A stretch of 64,000 bases of DNA from Brugia malayi (lineage: Eukaryota > Nematoda > Chromadorea > Rhabditida > Onchocercidae), in the NCBI RefSeq assembly GCF_000002995.4, contig NW_025062479.1:6565221-6629220 (forward strand), in the 5' to 3' direction. The position numbers and the translations under genes were made by a program. Below, piece after piece: positions 1 to 12,900 of the stretch. Each line of letters begins with the position of its first letter. Positions within the stretch are counted from its first letter, which is position 1. The notes beneath the pieces are model-generated. The model had not been told where the DNA came from. It searched no databases and saw only the letters and a list, made by a program, of their open reading frames with translations.

Positions 1-1624
1 CTAAACTGAAAAGTTTCCCTCTTTAATAAAACTGGAAGAGATCGAAATCTCTTTATGTAATATAAGTAACCATGAAGTAACAAAAATATTATCGATTTCA
101 GAAATTAACAAGTTTCATCATGTTTACTACTGCTTTCACCATTGTTATGTTTCATGATTTTCTTGTTATACAATGACGAAATGAACTTCCGATAGCACAT
201 GTTATCCATTGTATAAATAAAAGTCGCTTATCACCAAAAAACACCATTATCATTTGCTACTTAATACTATAAATCGCGAAATGAAATAGAATGAAATCAG
301 AAATGAAAAGATGACTTTGTTGACCAATGATGTAAAACTATGAACAATGCAGTTGGAACGATAAACAGGCCACCGGTAAAACGACAGCAAGCGTTAATCA
401 AGGCACTTTCTTTCCAAATCAATCATGGTTTGATTGATTTCTTTGCATGCCTGGGTTTAACAAACACAAGCAAATACGCTTTTCTGTTTCCTAATAATCA
501 TATCATAGCCGAGTAAACGATTACTCAATTGAATAACCGATACACAACAGATCTCTAAGCTTCACTTCCTAAACTCTCATATACCAAATAGCCTCTTCTT
601 TTTTAAACACATTACAGTAATATTGTTTAACTAAACTCGATTTCCATAATCCAAAATCTATTGAATAGAACTAATGACAGCAATATGTAAAAAATTAACA
701 AGTTTTTTAATCTTAGAATCTTAGATATAGACATTAATGTATGGAAATGTACAAAAGATTCCAAAAATCCTAATTAGAGTTTCAAAGCCATTTTATCTAA
801 TCACAATATTTAATTTGGATCACGTGCTACAGTTCTCGCAGATGAAATTCGGGAATTGTTGGCAGGAAAAAGATTTCAGTTAATTTCATTTGATGGACTG
901 TCTGGGCTATAGGAAATGTTAGGAAAATATTATTTCAACTTTGTTGATATAGTAGTACTGAAAAGGAACGCAGACACCAACAGCAACGCATTGTTTGAGG
1001 AGAAATTTTTTCACTTATCAAAGCGACCCTTAATCGAAGTACCCTAAAATCTTATTCGATAGATTTAGAATTGTTGTAACTTAGTCGTTATAATAATTAT
1101 ACAACAAGTTTGTTATGCTCTAAATCTTATTTTTACTATATAGTTATGGAAAGTTTCTAATTTAAATTGCGCCTTATAGTGGTCGGCAAACCTGTAAAAG
1201 AAGTCCATGAGTTTAATCAAATCACTCAGCATATTCGTGAAATATATTTAAAAATTTTTTCAAGTGATTTCTATGCGGTCTTTCGGGTCAATTTCAATGC
1301 ATATCTTAGAAGGGAAACCAGTATTCAACAGTTAATACATCTATATCGACCAGTCTGATAACTGGTACTCACAATCACCATAAAAGAAGTTCCTCGGATA
1401 TCACCATTTGGTGATCGCCACAGTGCTCAACTTCACTTTACAAACTTAATCGGTCTGTTGAACACTTTAATCTGTTTCATCACTATCACCAACATATCAG
1501 GTTGTTTACCGTTTTACATCTTTTTAATAAAATTTATTTGGAACACACACTAAGTAGCTTTTTATCAGATTTTATTGCAAAAGTGTTTCATTTGCAGAAA
1601 ACAGTCTGAATTTTGTTCCTCAAG
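1..1624. other. Left-edge intergenic DNA
   Basis: AT-rich sequence with no open frame that joins to a plausible exon. The last part probably holds the promoter and 5' leader of the secreted-protein gene. A pyrimidine tract followed by TTTGCAG ends about 27 bases before that gene's ATG and could be a trans-splice acceptor (inference). Confidence 0.5.
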
Positions 1625-2872
1625 ATGTCAGTAACCTGGTACCTTATTTTAATGGTGTCATACGTACTGGTCAGAGGACAAAATAGAAAAGAAACCTTGG
1701 AAGGCTTTAAATGGTCACGATGGGGTTTGCTCATTGAAAAATTTTTTTTAAGCATATAAAAGACAAGACTTAGCAGTAAATTTCTCTTTTATTCCACGGA
1801 GAAAGTTGGAAGGAAACATATCCCTGCAAAGTTTTGCTCTTACCCGGAAAATGCAAAAGTTTGCTAAACTGCTCCATAATTGTCTTCAGGAAATCCTTTA
1901 GTGTTCAAAACAAATTAATAAAGGAATAAGGGGCTGTACCCGTTACTCACTGTACCTAGCAAATAAAAATCATTGTTGTAACTAATGCCCACAGTTGGAT
2001 TAAACGAGGGACTTTATCGGGAGATCAAGCAAAAGGAATTCTGTTTTCTGCTTATCACTCTTTTCTAAATTACTAAAACTCCTGAGAGCATATTTGTTTC
2101 AGAAGAACGAACGATCGATTGCACGACACAAGAGAAAGAACCAGATCAATGCACGTTGATAGCACGAAATGCCAAAATACCTCGAGATCCTACTAAATAC
2201 AAGTGCCGCCGTGAGCAGATGCCAGTCAATAGCAGAAATATATTAGCACAGAATTCCACAAGACTAGCATGCCCTATTGGTTGTGAATCCGACAATAAGC
2301 TTTCTGTTACTTCTCAATTCTTTACTCACTTATTGTTTTGACATAACTTCCTCTTCCCCTACCGAACTAATTAGTTAATTACTTCAATCCACTTTTCAAT
2401 TTGTTGTTAAGGACATCACGCGCTAAGTATTACATATAACTCTTTGTCATTACTTCCTCTATCTTTTTTAATTACGCCAGCATCTTTTAATGTCTAATTT
2501 AAGCTTATTAATCTAGCAACTTCGTTCTAGCATGGAAGTTACATGAAACTTATTCCTTCCAAATGACAATGTGACAAATGTCCCATAAAAGAGTTCTGAG
2601 TGTGCAAGTTGCCAAATTTTAGCAGCAGCAAAAGCCGGTTATAAACAGATTGATTGGTAAGCGAATTTCTTACGGGTTTACATATTTTACAGGTTTTGGT
2701 TAAATCACCTCAGAATAATCATCTATGTCAAAAATACTATACATACGGAAAATATCGCGACCAGAAAGAAGGTGAATGGTACCTTTGGTTAACGGAACCA
2801 TGTCGAGCAAATTTAACAACATGGTGTCGTTTCAAGGATATTCCACTTTTCAACCCAAAAATTCGACATTAG
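1625..2872 (+). CDS. Small secreted cysteine-rich protein, unrecognised
   Basis: Three exons, 1625-1724, 2103-2305 and 2693-2872, join with consistent phase (1, then 0) to give a protein of about 160 residues ending in TAG. The first 19 residues (MSVTWYLILMVSYVLVRGQ) look like a signal peptide. The mature part has eight cysteines, an even number that suits four disulfides, and two tryptophan pairs: WSRW just before the first intron and WYLW in the last exon, followed by PC and WC. The WxxW...C arrangement recalls thrombospondin type-1 repeats, but I cannot assign the family. The donor of exon 2 (TCT|GTTACT) is weak and was chosen because it keeps the frame. A possible extra exon ending at a good GTAAGC near 2660 does not fit any phase. 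Function unknown; export from the cell is the only role I infer. Confidence 0.55.
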
Positions 2873-4093
2873 TGATCCATAAATGTGCCCCTTAGATTGA
2901 TGTCATTTGCATTCTGAATTAGTTTTCTCCAAAATTCTAATAACGGTAATTAGCAGTTGCTAGTAAGATAACGATCAATCTTTAATGAGTTAAACTGAAT
3001 AATGTTGCCTTTATCTTTATATGTTAATTCTCATTCCAATCTAGTATGAAAAAAGTATTGAAGAGATTCGGGGTATTCTTATAAACCGGATCCAACATTA
3101 ACGCAGAAAGTACAATAGGGGATAATAATGATTATCATAATAATTTGACTGCTGAAATCATCCTTTGCGATTTCACCAATTTAGATGGTAAGGTAGTAAC
3201 AGGATTGAAAAGTAGTGTGTTCCCTTTTCTAGTCTCTTTGGCCATGAATTTAGCCAGCTTTGCCAAGATTTGTGAACACTACTTATTAGCTTGCTTGAAC
3301 ATATAAAAATTTGATAGCAATTAACAATTAAAGAGGAAAGAAAATTTATTACTATACACAGGTCATGAGACTTCAAGTTCTGGTCTAAAGAATGAAATGA
3401 ACACCTATAATACAAATAATAATGAATTAAGAGTTAATTCCATAACTATTTTGGACTTGAGGACCAAGCAAAAAGATCCCAAAACTCCAAACATTTACAT
3501 TCTTCCTTTATTTTTATACTTGTGCTCTTCCCTTATTCCTTTTCTATGGAAAAAATAGATACTTTGTCCCAGTAATTTATATCTAAGTGTCGAATAGTGC
3601 AATTCCACAAACCTGGAATTTTACACAAAAGAACCAACCAAACCATTTTACCACAGCAACAAAATTGATGGAATTACTGATGAGAACGAAGAAGTAATCC
3701 ATTTGCAATAAAAAAATTAGTCATTGTAATCGACTTGAACTGAATGTTGATTGAAGCCAATTTAGAAATATATTTTTGGCATTTGAAGGAAGCATCGTTA
3801 GCAAATGAAGTGTTAATTTATATTCCGATTCAAAACTACTTTTAGCAGTCCCATCAATGCAAGTAGTTTCATGTAATCTGTTGACAATTTTACACTAAAA
3901 TCAGACAACACGCCACATACACAGCATTTCTGAATCCATTATCCAGTGCTCCCTCAATGTACTGTTTAATATCCTGCCATCATTTTTATATCCATTTTCC
4001 ACAAAAAAAAAAGCTGAATTTGAAAATCCCTTTTTTCTCCACATGAAAAAAAAAAAAAAATGGCAAAATAGCGATCATATTTAACAAAGATGC
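2873..4093. other. Intergenic DNA between convergent genes
   Basis: Lies between the 3' ends of the secreted-protein gene (+) and the homeobox gene (-). It holds A-runs near 4000-4060 and presumably both 3' UTRs. No coding exon is supported. Confidence 0.5.
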
Positions 4094-5375
4094 TCATGCA
4101 ATCTCGTCCTGCTGATTGTTGTTTTGAACAATACAATCCTCGACTACCACATTTTTTTCTATTTCACCCTTCTTCCACTTTGTCCGCCGATTTTGAAACC
4201 AGATCTTTACCTAGACAAATAAAATATTGATCAGTCACTATTAAATCTTTTTATTCGTTTCTTCCAAAACTTATTTTTTTTAAGAAGTGAAATAATTTTA
4301 AAAAGTTTCGTAACAATTATCATGATAATGGTAACTGAACTGATACTGTCGAAGGAAAGTAAACTTCCCAAGTTAGTGATTTATAAAAATGAAAACGATC
4401 GTTAAAGTTCTGCAAAGTGAAATTAATGATTCCATTTTCACAAACTGTTATCTTCGCAAAAGAAATGAATAAGACTGCAAAAATTATTACTAGCAGGAGT
4501 AAAGAATGAAAAAATATCTCTTGTACGATCAGTTAATTGGGGCTTTAAGATCATTTATGAATTATGAATGTCGCATGAGAGATTCTAATAATATTATAAA
4601 TAAATCCTGTTTACTGAACACATCTTTCCTAATAAAACTATCGTCTATTACCAGCAGTTGATAGTACTTTCAAAAAAGAATAAAAGTAATTGTTCCCGTC
4701 CTCCTATACTTCCATTACAAGTTTAGCAACAAACAGAACACAATTTTTTGTGAATCAACAACAAAAGAGTAATACCTGCGTTTCGGTAACATTGAGTAGC
4801 TTGGCGAGTTCACTTCGTTCACAAGATGACAAGTACTTCTTCTTCTCAAACTGTTTCTCAAGTTCAAAAATTTGTCGGCCAGTGAACGTTGTTCGCGCTT
4901 TTTTTTTTTGTGGTTTATTGAAAACAGTTTGAGTTCGGGACCACTCCAAATCTTTTCCGATGCATTTACACCTTTCTAGAAAATTAAGTTTTGGGAACAA
5001 AAGTTTGAAAGCATAAATATCGACAAATTAATGATTAGTCAAAGAGCTCACATAAATACCAAACTGTGACCCAGAGTCTGTGATTTCGTCGAAAACTTCA
5101 GTGAAGGGCAAAAATTGATATGAAATGGTCCACATCAAATCTGAAGCGAATGAATTTTAAAAAGTATAAAGTGGAAATAGCATGCCTTCAGAGTTCACTT
5201 GTGTTACTGACGAACTGTTGGACAAGATATCCTGAATGGTATACGAGCTTACAGATTTTCGAGCCGGTGTTGGAATCAGAATAGGTGGGCATACGAAAGC
5301 TTGTTGTAGCAAAGAAAGCAAGTAAGGAGATATGACCGGTAAAACAGGTGATAGTGATGATGAAGAAGATGACAT
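4094..5375 (-). CDS. NK-like homeodomain transcription factor
   Basis: Three exons are visible. Exon 4094-4210 encodes the end of helix 3 ([14 protein letters not shown]) and a short polar tail. Exon 4776-4975 encodes the rest of the homeodomain ([20 protein letters not shown], then [20 protein letters not shown]). An upstream exon, about 5216-5375, encodes a serine-rich N-terminus with YTIQDILSN, an eh1/TN-type repressor motif found in many NK proteins. The intron splits the homeodomain between residues 44 and 45. The sequence belongs to the NK-like class; from memory it is closest to the NK7/CEH-9 type, but this is not certain. It should act in the nucleus as a DNA-binding repressor. The 5' exon border is weakest: the frame is open upstream of the methionine at 5375 to about 5455, and donor AACA|GTTCGT at 5216 was chosen because it restores phase. 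Confidence 0.8.
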
Positions 5376-6989
5376 GGATGAAGTGGGCTGAACCTCAGCC
5401 CAAGTCTGGCAAGATGCAAACTGACCAATGACTGGATTTGATGTAATTCAGCTATGAGCCGCGATCGAATACTACTCATCAAGTGTCTTGGCCAGACCCA
5501 CAGATCCATTTAATTACTTGCCATTCATGAAAGCGTCCGTAGAATTATAATTTGGGATGTATTTTACAGCTCATTCTCCAATAATATGAAATCACTTATC
5601 AATGGCTCAGAACACTCTTGGTCGAAGATGCCATTCAGCATCTCGAAACCAAGTTCATATATTCATCACAGCAGCTGATTAAATTATTCAAAAAAAGAGA
5701 AATAGGAGCGGAGCTTATTCTAAAACTTCATACAAAACATAATCTAACGATACAAATATAAGAAAATTTACTAAGCGTGGGTCACACAATTTGTGATGCC
5801 GAATTGAGCCATTCTGCTAATACATATCCCTTTCCAAGGACGGGATCACGAAAGTTTGGTGCAAATGCACATTTCCTGTACTCCAGATTCATCACATATA
5901 CCGAAAGTTGTCCATAATACAGAGAGAACTGGATTACATCTGAGATCTAAGAGATACAAAGAACCACAAAGACACAATGAACATCACCTTACTCTATCTA
6001 ACGAATCCTCACTCTCTATCAGTACTCTTTGCATTGCATGCATGTGAGAAGACTGCTAAGTACACAAACAACGTACCTTTTGTCTCTCGCAATGTCAGCA
6101 CTAAAAAAATGAAAGAGTTGCAGTAGAGATATCATAATACATTATCGGCTAACACTCTTACCATTTCATTGCATATGTGTTTTTTTCTAAAAATATTCAA
6201 ATGTTAGTAAGTTTGCCAACAAGTTCACTTTAGCAATATATGCTTGAATGCAATACGTGAGGGAAATAGTGGGACAGGAATGCTCTGGCAGAATTACAAC
6301 CCAGAAATTACAAATCCATATACGGTAATATAAGTTTATATGTCGGTAAATGACATAATAAACAATAACAATCATAATGGAGTATTAAATCTCTCCACAA
6401 GCAAAACAGCAATAAAACTGAATACAAGCAGAAATTATTACATAAAAGAGTTAATATTGAAAATGAGTCATAAGGCAATATGGTGGTATCTAAGTTCATT
6501 ACGAACTCCATAGATTAATCATTGAAATGAAAAAAAAAAAAAAATCGAAAAGGATCTTGCGAATTTCGCTACAATTCTGTATCTTTTTTTCCTCTACAAT
6601 AGTTCAGCAGCAAAACATACAAGATAAAGCGCTCACCGAGATTACAACATCGTTGCGAATCCATGCTTCAACAACACCTCTATTAACAAAAGCTGTCCTA
6701 CATAGCTAGAATATAAATGTAGGAACTGCAATGCAAACTTTTTGTAAAACTATAAGTTTGAAAAAGTGAAGCGAAAAACATTGCTGACGGCAGAGACTGA
6801 ATAGATAAATGAAACTGAATGACTAGTAGCAGATATAAGAATACGATTACTTATGCAATGAATCACAAAACATGTTCAAAATTGGTTAAAAATTTATGCA
6901 TCACATCACTTTGACTGTCGTCTTATGATCCACTTTAAAGGAAGTTCAAGAAGTCACGAATGATTACAACAGACGGTACAGAAAACGTA
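5376..6989. other. Intergenic DNA between homeobox and PDZ genes
   Basis: Holds the probable promoter side of the homeobox gene and the 3' UTR of the PDZ gene, both on the minus strand. Open frames at 5276-5509 and 5856-6047 have no recognisable content. Nothing else seen. Confidence 0.45.
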
Positions 6990-9900
6990 TTACATGTTGG
7001 AGACTAGCTTATATTTCTCCTTCAAACTCATTTGAGTGTCACGTCGAGGATCTTTCTTACGACTCACCAATCGACTGCGTGCCTCACCTGCACTCAATTT
7101 AAATATATCAGGTATTCCTGAAACCAAGAAGTCCTCAATACCGAAAAATGGACTGATAATGAACTTCTGTGCAAAAGCTCAGATTTTTTGCAACACAAAA
7201 ATCATATGAACACATAAATGCACATCAGCACATAAACACCCAAGTCAATCTTCTATCCTTACAAATGTTTTTTTAAATAAAGGGTAGTATGCTTCAGTTA
7301 GTGACATAAGAGACGATAGTCTCGATGTCAAATGCCGTTTCAGTTTAAGAGACACAAGATTGTGAGAATAGATGTCATTAAACACATCACCTCATAATTA
7401 TAAGATATTCACAAACCACTTTTATCCATTTTGTCGTTTCTCCCGAACCTCTCGGCTTCATCTTGATGAGATAAATCTGCTTCCTGTTTTAATGGTGCTA
7501 CCGATGCAGTGATTTTTGGTTTTGAATTCGGTGAAACATTTTTCTGAAGTGAATGAAGTACTTCTAGCTAACTCGTTTCTGCCAACTTTCATTGAGGAAT
7601 TCCCCATGTTTACCTAGGATACTTCTTTAGGCAAAATATTCAACCTCTACATGAAAAAGACTCCATCCAGCTAAAAAAGAAAAAAAAAAAACGCTTCAAC
7701 TATTTCTAAGATCTTTCAGGACATTTCCAAGTCCTAATGTACACGTACAAAATATACATGGAAAGGAAACTTTTTAGATGAAAATCAAATTTGTGAGTGC
7801 TATCCATTCGGCGACTTGCAGTGTTCTCTAGTAAATTTATTCAAAGTAAAAAAAAGTTGTGATGTACTGAAGTTATAGAAAACACTGCACACCAAATGCC
7901 GGCTGTGAACGCCACAAGTGTTAGCATCGTTTTTTCATGAAGAGCAGCACAAGTCTTTCATACGTACAGCATAGCCAGATCCAAAAGTAATAAAATTTCC
8001 ACAGTAGTGAACAATACAATATTCCTTAATCAGTAATCAAAAATGTTTCTAGAATAATGAGGAAAGTCGAATACGAAAAACAGTCGATATTCACAGAGAT
8101 TACTACTGCAAATATCTTTAAAAAGCACCCATTGGCCAAATATTCTTCTGTTAAGTAAACCAAGTCACATAAGACTAAGACAGAAAAAAGAAAACCTTAA
8201 AAAATGAAAATATCAGTTCTTTTTTCTTAAAAATACAGTTTTTTTGCATTTTAAAGACAAAAAAGAGAACATATATGTTGTACGAATAAACTGTCATGGA
8301 GATGAATAAACACTTCTATAAACATACAGCTTCACTTCATTTACATAATCAACACAGAGGGAATGCAGAGTTATCTACAGAGTTATGAAATTCTTCAGAA
8401 TATCCTATGTTTCGCACTTCTATAAAATACTGTACTGTTTGACAGTTCGATAACAATTTAATCGGTATTCATCTTCGCACTGCATCTTATTACCACAATT
8501 TTCGATAATTTTTGACTTTTGTAAAGTACATTATTTCTTGAATGAAAAACAACAAAATAAAAGTAAACGAAAGATTTCAAATCAAAACACCATTTTCAGG
8601 ATAGAGACAGTAGTACGAAAGCAAACCTCACCGTACAGCGGTTTCTTGTTAAAAGTTGTAATGTGCAATTGGTATATCAATATAAAGTAGTTCTAGAGAT
8701 GAATGCAAAGCTTCCATAAATTGATTAAGTGCTTAATAGTACTCATCATTAATTACAATAGGATTTTGAATGGACTTACACTGGAACTGATAGACTGCTC
8801 GCCAAACATCTTTACTTCGTTCGTTGGCTGAAACGCAGGGAAATTCTAACGGTTTGAAAAAATCGAAATATTCAGTTTCACAAACACTATAAAATCTATG
8901 ACAAACTCATATTATTATTGCTGATGAGCTGGAAAACAAGTGGAAACACAGGACTGTACAAAATGGCATATATGTTCTTCTAGCTTACTTTCAATTTTGC
9001 GATAACATTCATAATATCATATACTCAGTTTTACGAAGGAAATTAATTGTTAGAAAAAATTTCTCTAGTTTCATAAACATGGACAAACAGTTATGCCGCC
9101 ATTTGTATTTAACAAAATTTCATGAAACTGAACAAGATTAGTTAAACCATGAAAAACAAAGAGCAGAGCTTTGAAAAAAAGAACTAAAAGAAGTGAAGTT
9201 AACTATCTAATTCATTGTGGCTTTATAACACATTCGAGATGGTAACTTCCTCTTTATCACATAAAATTTTAGGAGTAAAAAATTGCTAAATTTAGGGTGA
9301 TGTGCACGGGTGACAGGGAGTGGGAAAAGTGGTGAAAATAAAGATGGAGGATGTATTATGGGATAACGACGCCCGTAGATATTTTTGTTGTGCAAAAAAC
9401 GCACCAGATTTACAAGGTTCTTTTTTATTACTCTTTCAACTATTAAATGGTTATTAAGCTAACAATGGTGTTAACACCGTGAATGCTTTAAAATGTCAGT
9501 TCCCTTTAAATGATCAATATTTTCAAAGATGGATGACCAAAAGTATTTTTTTAAGAACTTTTCTTCATAACTTTCCGTCCAGTTTTAAAAATGGTCCTTC
9601 AAAAACAATCTCAGCATACCTCAATAACACGACAGGTCAAAATTCGCTTTTTTATGTTTTCAATTGCAAGAATACTTCTACTAATATCCGTAAAAATTAA
9701 TTAGTACTTTCATAGTGTAATTTAGTTATGAAACACAAAAACTTACTATAAGACATTTAATATAAGTAACTATTTAAGGAATGTAATAAAAACACTTTTA
9801 AATCAAATTCAGTAACTTCTTATCTGAACTCGTCAAATATCTGAAAAGGATGATTTTAGCAAAAAAAAAAAAAAAAAAAAGAAAATACATAGCAGATATG

Positions 9901-12900
9901 ATATTTGAGCACTACGGTGTTTGACCAGATATGGCTGATAAACTGATTTATGTAAAACAAGGAATGTAAGGTAAAACTGAAATGCTATATTAGGAATATA
10001 CGTCAAATGAGCTCATCTGTTTAACTTTTTTTTCTTCCCAATCTATTTAGCAAAGGTCACAGATTTCAAAAAAAGCACTAAACAGTACTATATCATCTGA
10101 TGGTGAATGGCTGGATGATCATAAATCATGACAGAAGTTGGTATCCAATCAACAGTAAAAGATGCAGAGAAGTGAAGTACGAAAAAGGTGGTGAAATTAC
10201 GTAAATTTTCGAAATGAATGGTAAAGCAACACTTGTAAGGAGGCTAACGTTAATAGTGACTGAAAATGCCATGGTAGGGTAAAGATGAAATGCACTGAAA
10301 AATGTAAGAAAACTGCATAGAATTACACTATTTTCTATAACGTGTAAGGATGACGTAGAAAGCATAGCATTTACTTCTTGGGAGGACACCGAGTCGACTT
10401 AGATGAACTGTGTTGACTGAACCATCCAAAATGCTAATATCATTTTTCATATTAAAAATATTACACATGAAATGGAACTAAACAGGAAACAGTATCTCGG
10501 GAAAATGATGTCTGATATTTTTTACAGTTTTGCTGCAGCCATACATTGAAAACACACAATATATAACTAAAAATATTTTCCATGGAAGTTTTCTAAATAG
10601 ATATATTACATGTTTGTTGAGCACACAAAATTGTTAAGTTATACGGTATTGTCATGCAAGGTGTATGTTTTAAATTGGATTGCAATCTTGCTCACAAGAG
10701 GTTAAAACATTTCGTCTTTCGTATTGGACTCAGCACTTTACATTTTTCAGTTGAAAAAACTTAGGTGCTCTGCACATATGTTCGAGAGAATTTCGAACTG
10801 ATATAACAAAAATGGGACAACACAACAAAGTTAAGGAGGATATTAATGAGATACCACATTACACTTCATTACAACAAGAAAGATAATCCATTCGAAATAT
10901 TCGGTCATAAAAAGACAGAACGAATCTAAAGACAAAAAACAGTAAGAATTAAAAACTGGTCAGTTTGCTTAATAAACATAAAATCAGGAAAGGGGAAAAG
11001 AAATAAAACTTGAGTCACAATAGAAATACTATTTGCAAAACAGAAACTACTTAAGCATTATGAAACGGATGCATCAAACAGGTCTGTGCAGTATTTTTGA
11101 TAGTCCTTGTAAATATATGAAAGTAGAGAAAATGAGTATGCTGCCATACATTCATTCCATAAATATAGGATAAAACTCCATTTGTAAAAAGGATGAATAC
11201 AACGATGAAGCAGATCAGGGAATCACAGCTATTTTCAACATTACATTACTTGATAATTAATGTAGTTTTACAGTAATGTAGTCAAGTAATACAGTTCTGT
11301 GCCAGTTTTATATAGCATGTGAAATTTGTTTCGAAGAGAATTGCCAATAAAGCAATCATACCACAGATCTTTTGAATTATTCTTTAGTATAATTCGAGTA
11401 AAAAATAGCATACTTGATAAGAAACTTCTTTCCCTCAGCAGTATCTATTTATCCAATGGAATCAGAAAAAATGAAAAAAGAACAAGGTTTACCTTCTCCT
11501 AATTTATTTTTCTCAGAGTTCCAGCCAAATTCGTGATTAAATTCGTGGTTGTTGTTTAATCTCATGAATTTTTTGAAAATATAGTTAAAGACACTATTAC
11601 CAGATATAAATTTTAAAAAGAGCTTACAGAAGAACCATTCTCGAAATTATACAAATCTACCCGACCAAATGAATACTCCATATGGTTTTCAGTGTACCAC
11701 TGGTCAATTTCTTCTGATGCAACCAGCAGTTCGGTTCGTAATGGATTTTTTTTTATTAATGACACAACTTCCTATAAAGTAGCTTTTTGAACGAAAAGAA
11801 CAATAGAAATTATAGTTCCCTAATGGAAGATGTAAATTCAGAATAAATTTTCTTAGGTTAACACATATTGAATTAAAATGAATGTGAATATCAAAAGCAG
11901 GGAATTTCGACCGCACAACGAACTAACAAACCATTTAAATGTCAAAATAAATCATTGTAAATGTACACTGAACAGAAAATATTAACCATATAAATCAGAG
12001 CTTGTATAAATGCGTTAAAATTATATACCTTGTGAGCAGTGCTTGGATAAATAAGTTGACCATTAACACCCACAATTCTCTGTCCCATCTGTAAACCAGC
12101 CCTTTCACCGATACCATTTTTATCAACAGCTCCAACAAAATGGCCTCGATTCTTTTCGGCATGTAAATTAAATCCAAACTCTTCCGTCGGATCACGTTTT
12201 CTCTGCATCAGATCAAATATATACGATTTTTCACCAGATTACAAAGCATATGAGGAAAAACTGCAAGTAAATACCGGAATAATGAATATTATGTATCCAG
12301 ACCTACCTTTATTTTACAATATTATCTGAACAATAATCACATCCATGCTAATACTAGAGTATTCTCATGAGATACCCCACTGAGACGGTTGAACTTCGAT
12401 TACAATACCAGAAAGAATTAAAGCCATGAATGCTGTATGATTCAGCATTCCGGGTAAGCTTAAGGTGCGCAAAATTTGAAATTTTTTAAAAAGAAATTTC
12501 AGATGGAACAGATGGTGCAAACAGATTTTTGTACTGAAAGAAAATTCTCTTCAAGACCTTTTATATTTGAGAGTGTTTATGAATCGAAAAACAAGAACGC
12601 TTACAGAACAATTTTTAACAACTATTTTTTGAATTTAATTTTATGTTTGCAAAAATACGAACCAATCGGCATAGCCGTGGTTTCGGAACATTCGTCATTG
12701 ATGAAACACAAGAAGAAATGTAATGCTTTGGTTTATCCTCCTGAAAACAACAATATCTCGCATTCTATTTCTTTATAAAAAATTCTTTAAATATCAATGA
12801 CGTAAATATTACATACGAATTCATATCTCATAATCAGTTTCAAATAGCATTCTTCAAACAGTATTTTTCCAGAAGAAAAATGGTAAAAGCCAACCAAAAT

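Noticed and set aside
2600..2660. Exon-like stretch with GTAAGC donor before the last exon of the secreted-protein gene
   Set aside because: Each phase leads to a stop or destroys the cysteine pattern of the last exon.
11493..11560. Possible extra exon of the PDZ gene with a good GTAAAC donor
   Set aside because: It breaks the frame in every phase that its neighbours allow, while direct joining of 11628 to 8827 keeps frame. It could still be an alternative exon.
12476..12778. 100-codon plus-strand frame in the PDZ-gene intron
   Set aside because: Lysine- and phenylalanine-rich low-complexity content typical of AT-rich DNA, with no family resemblance.
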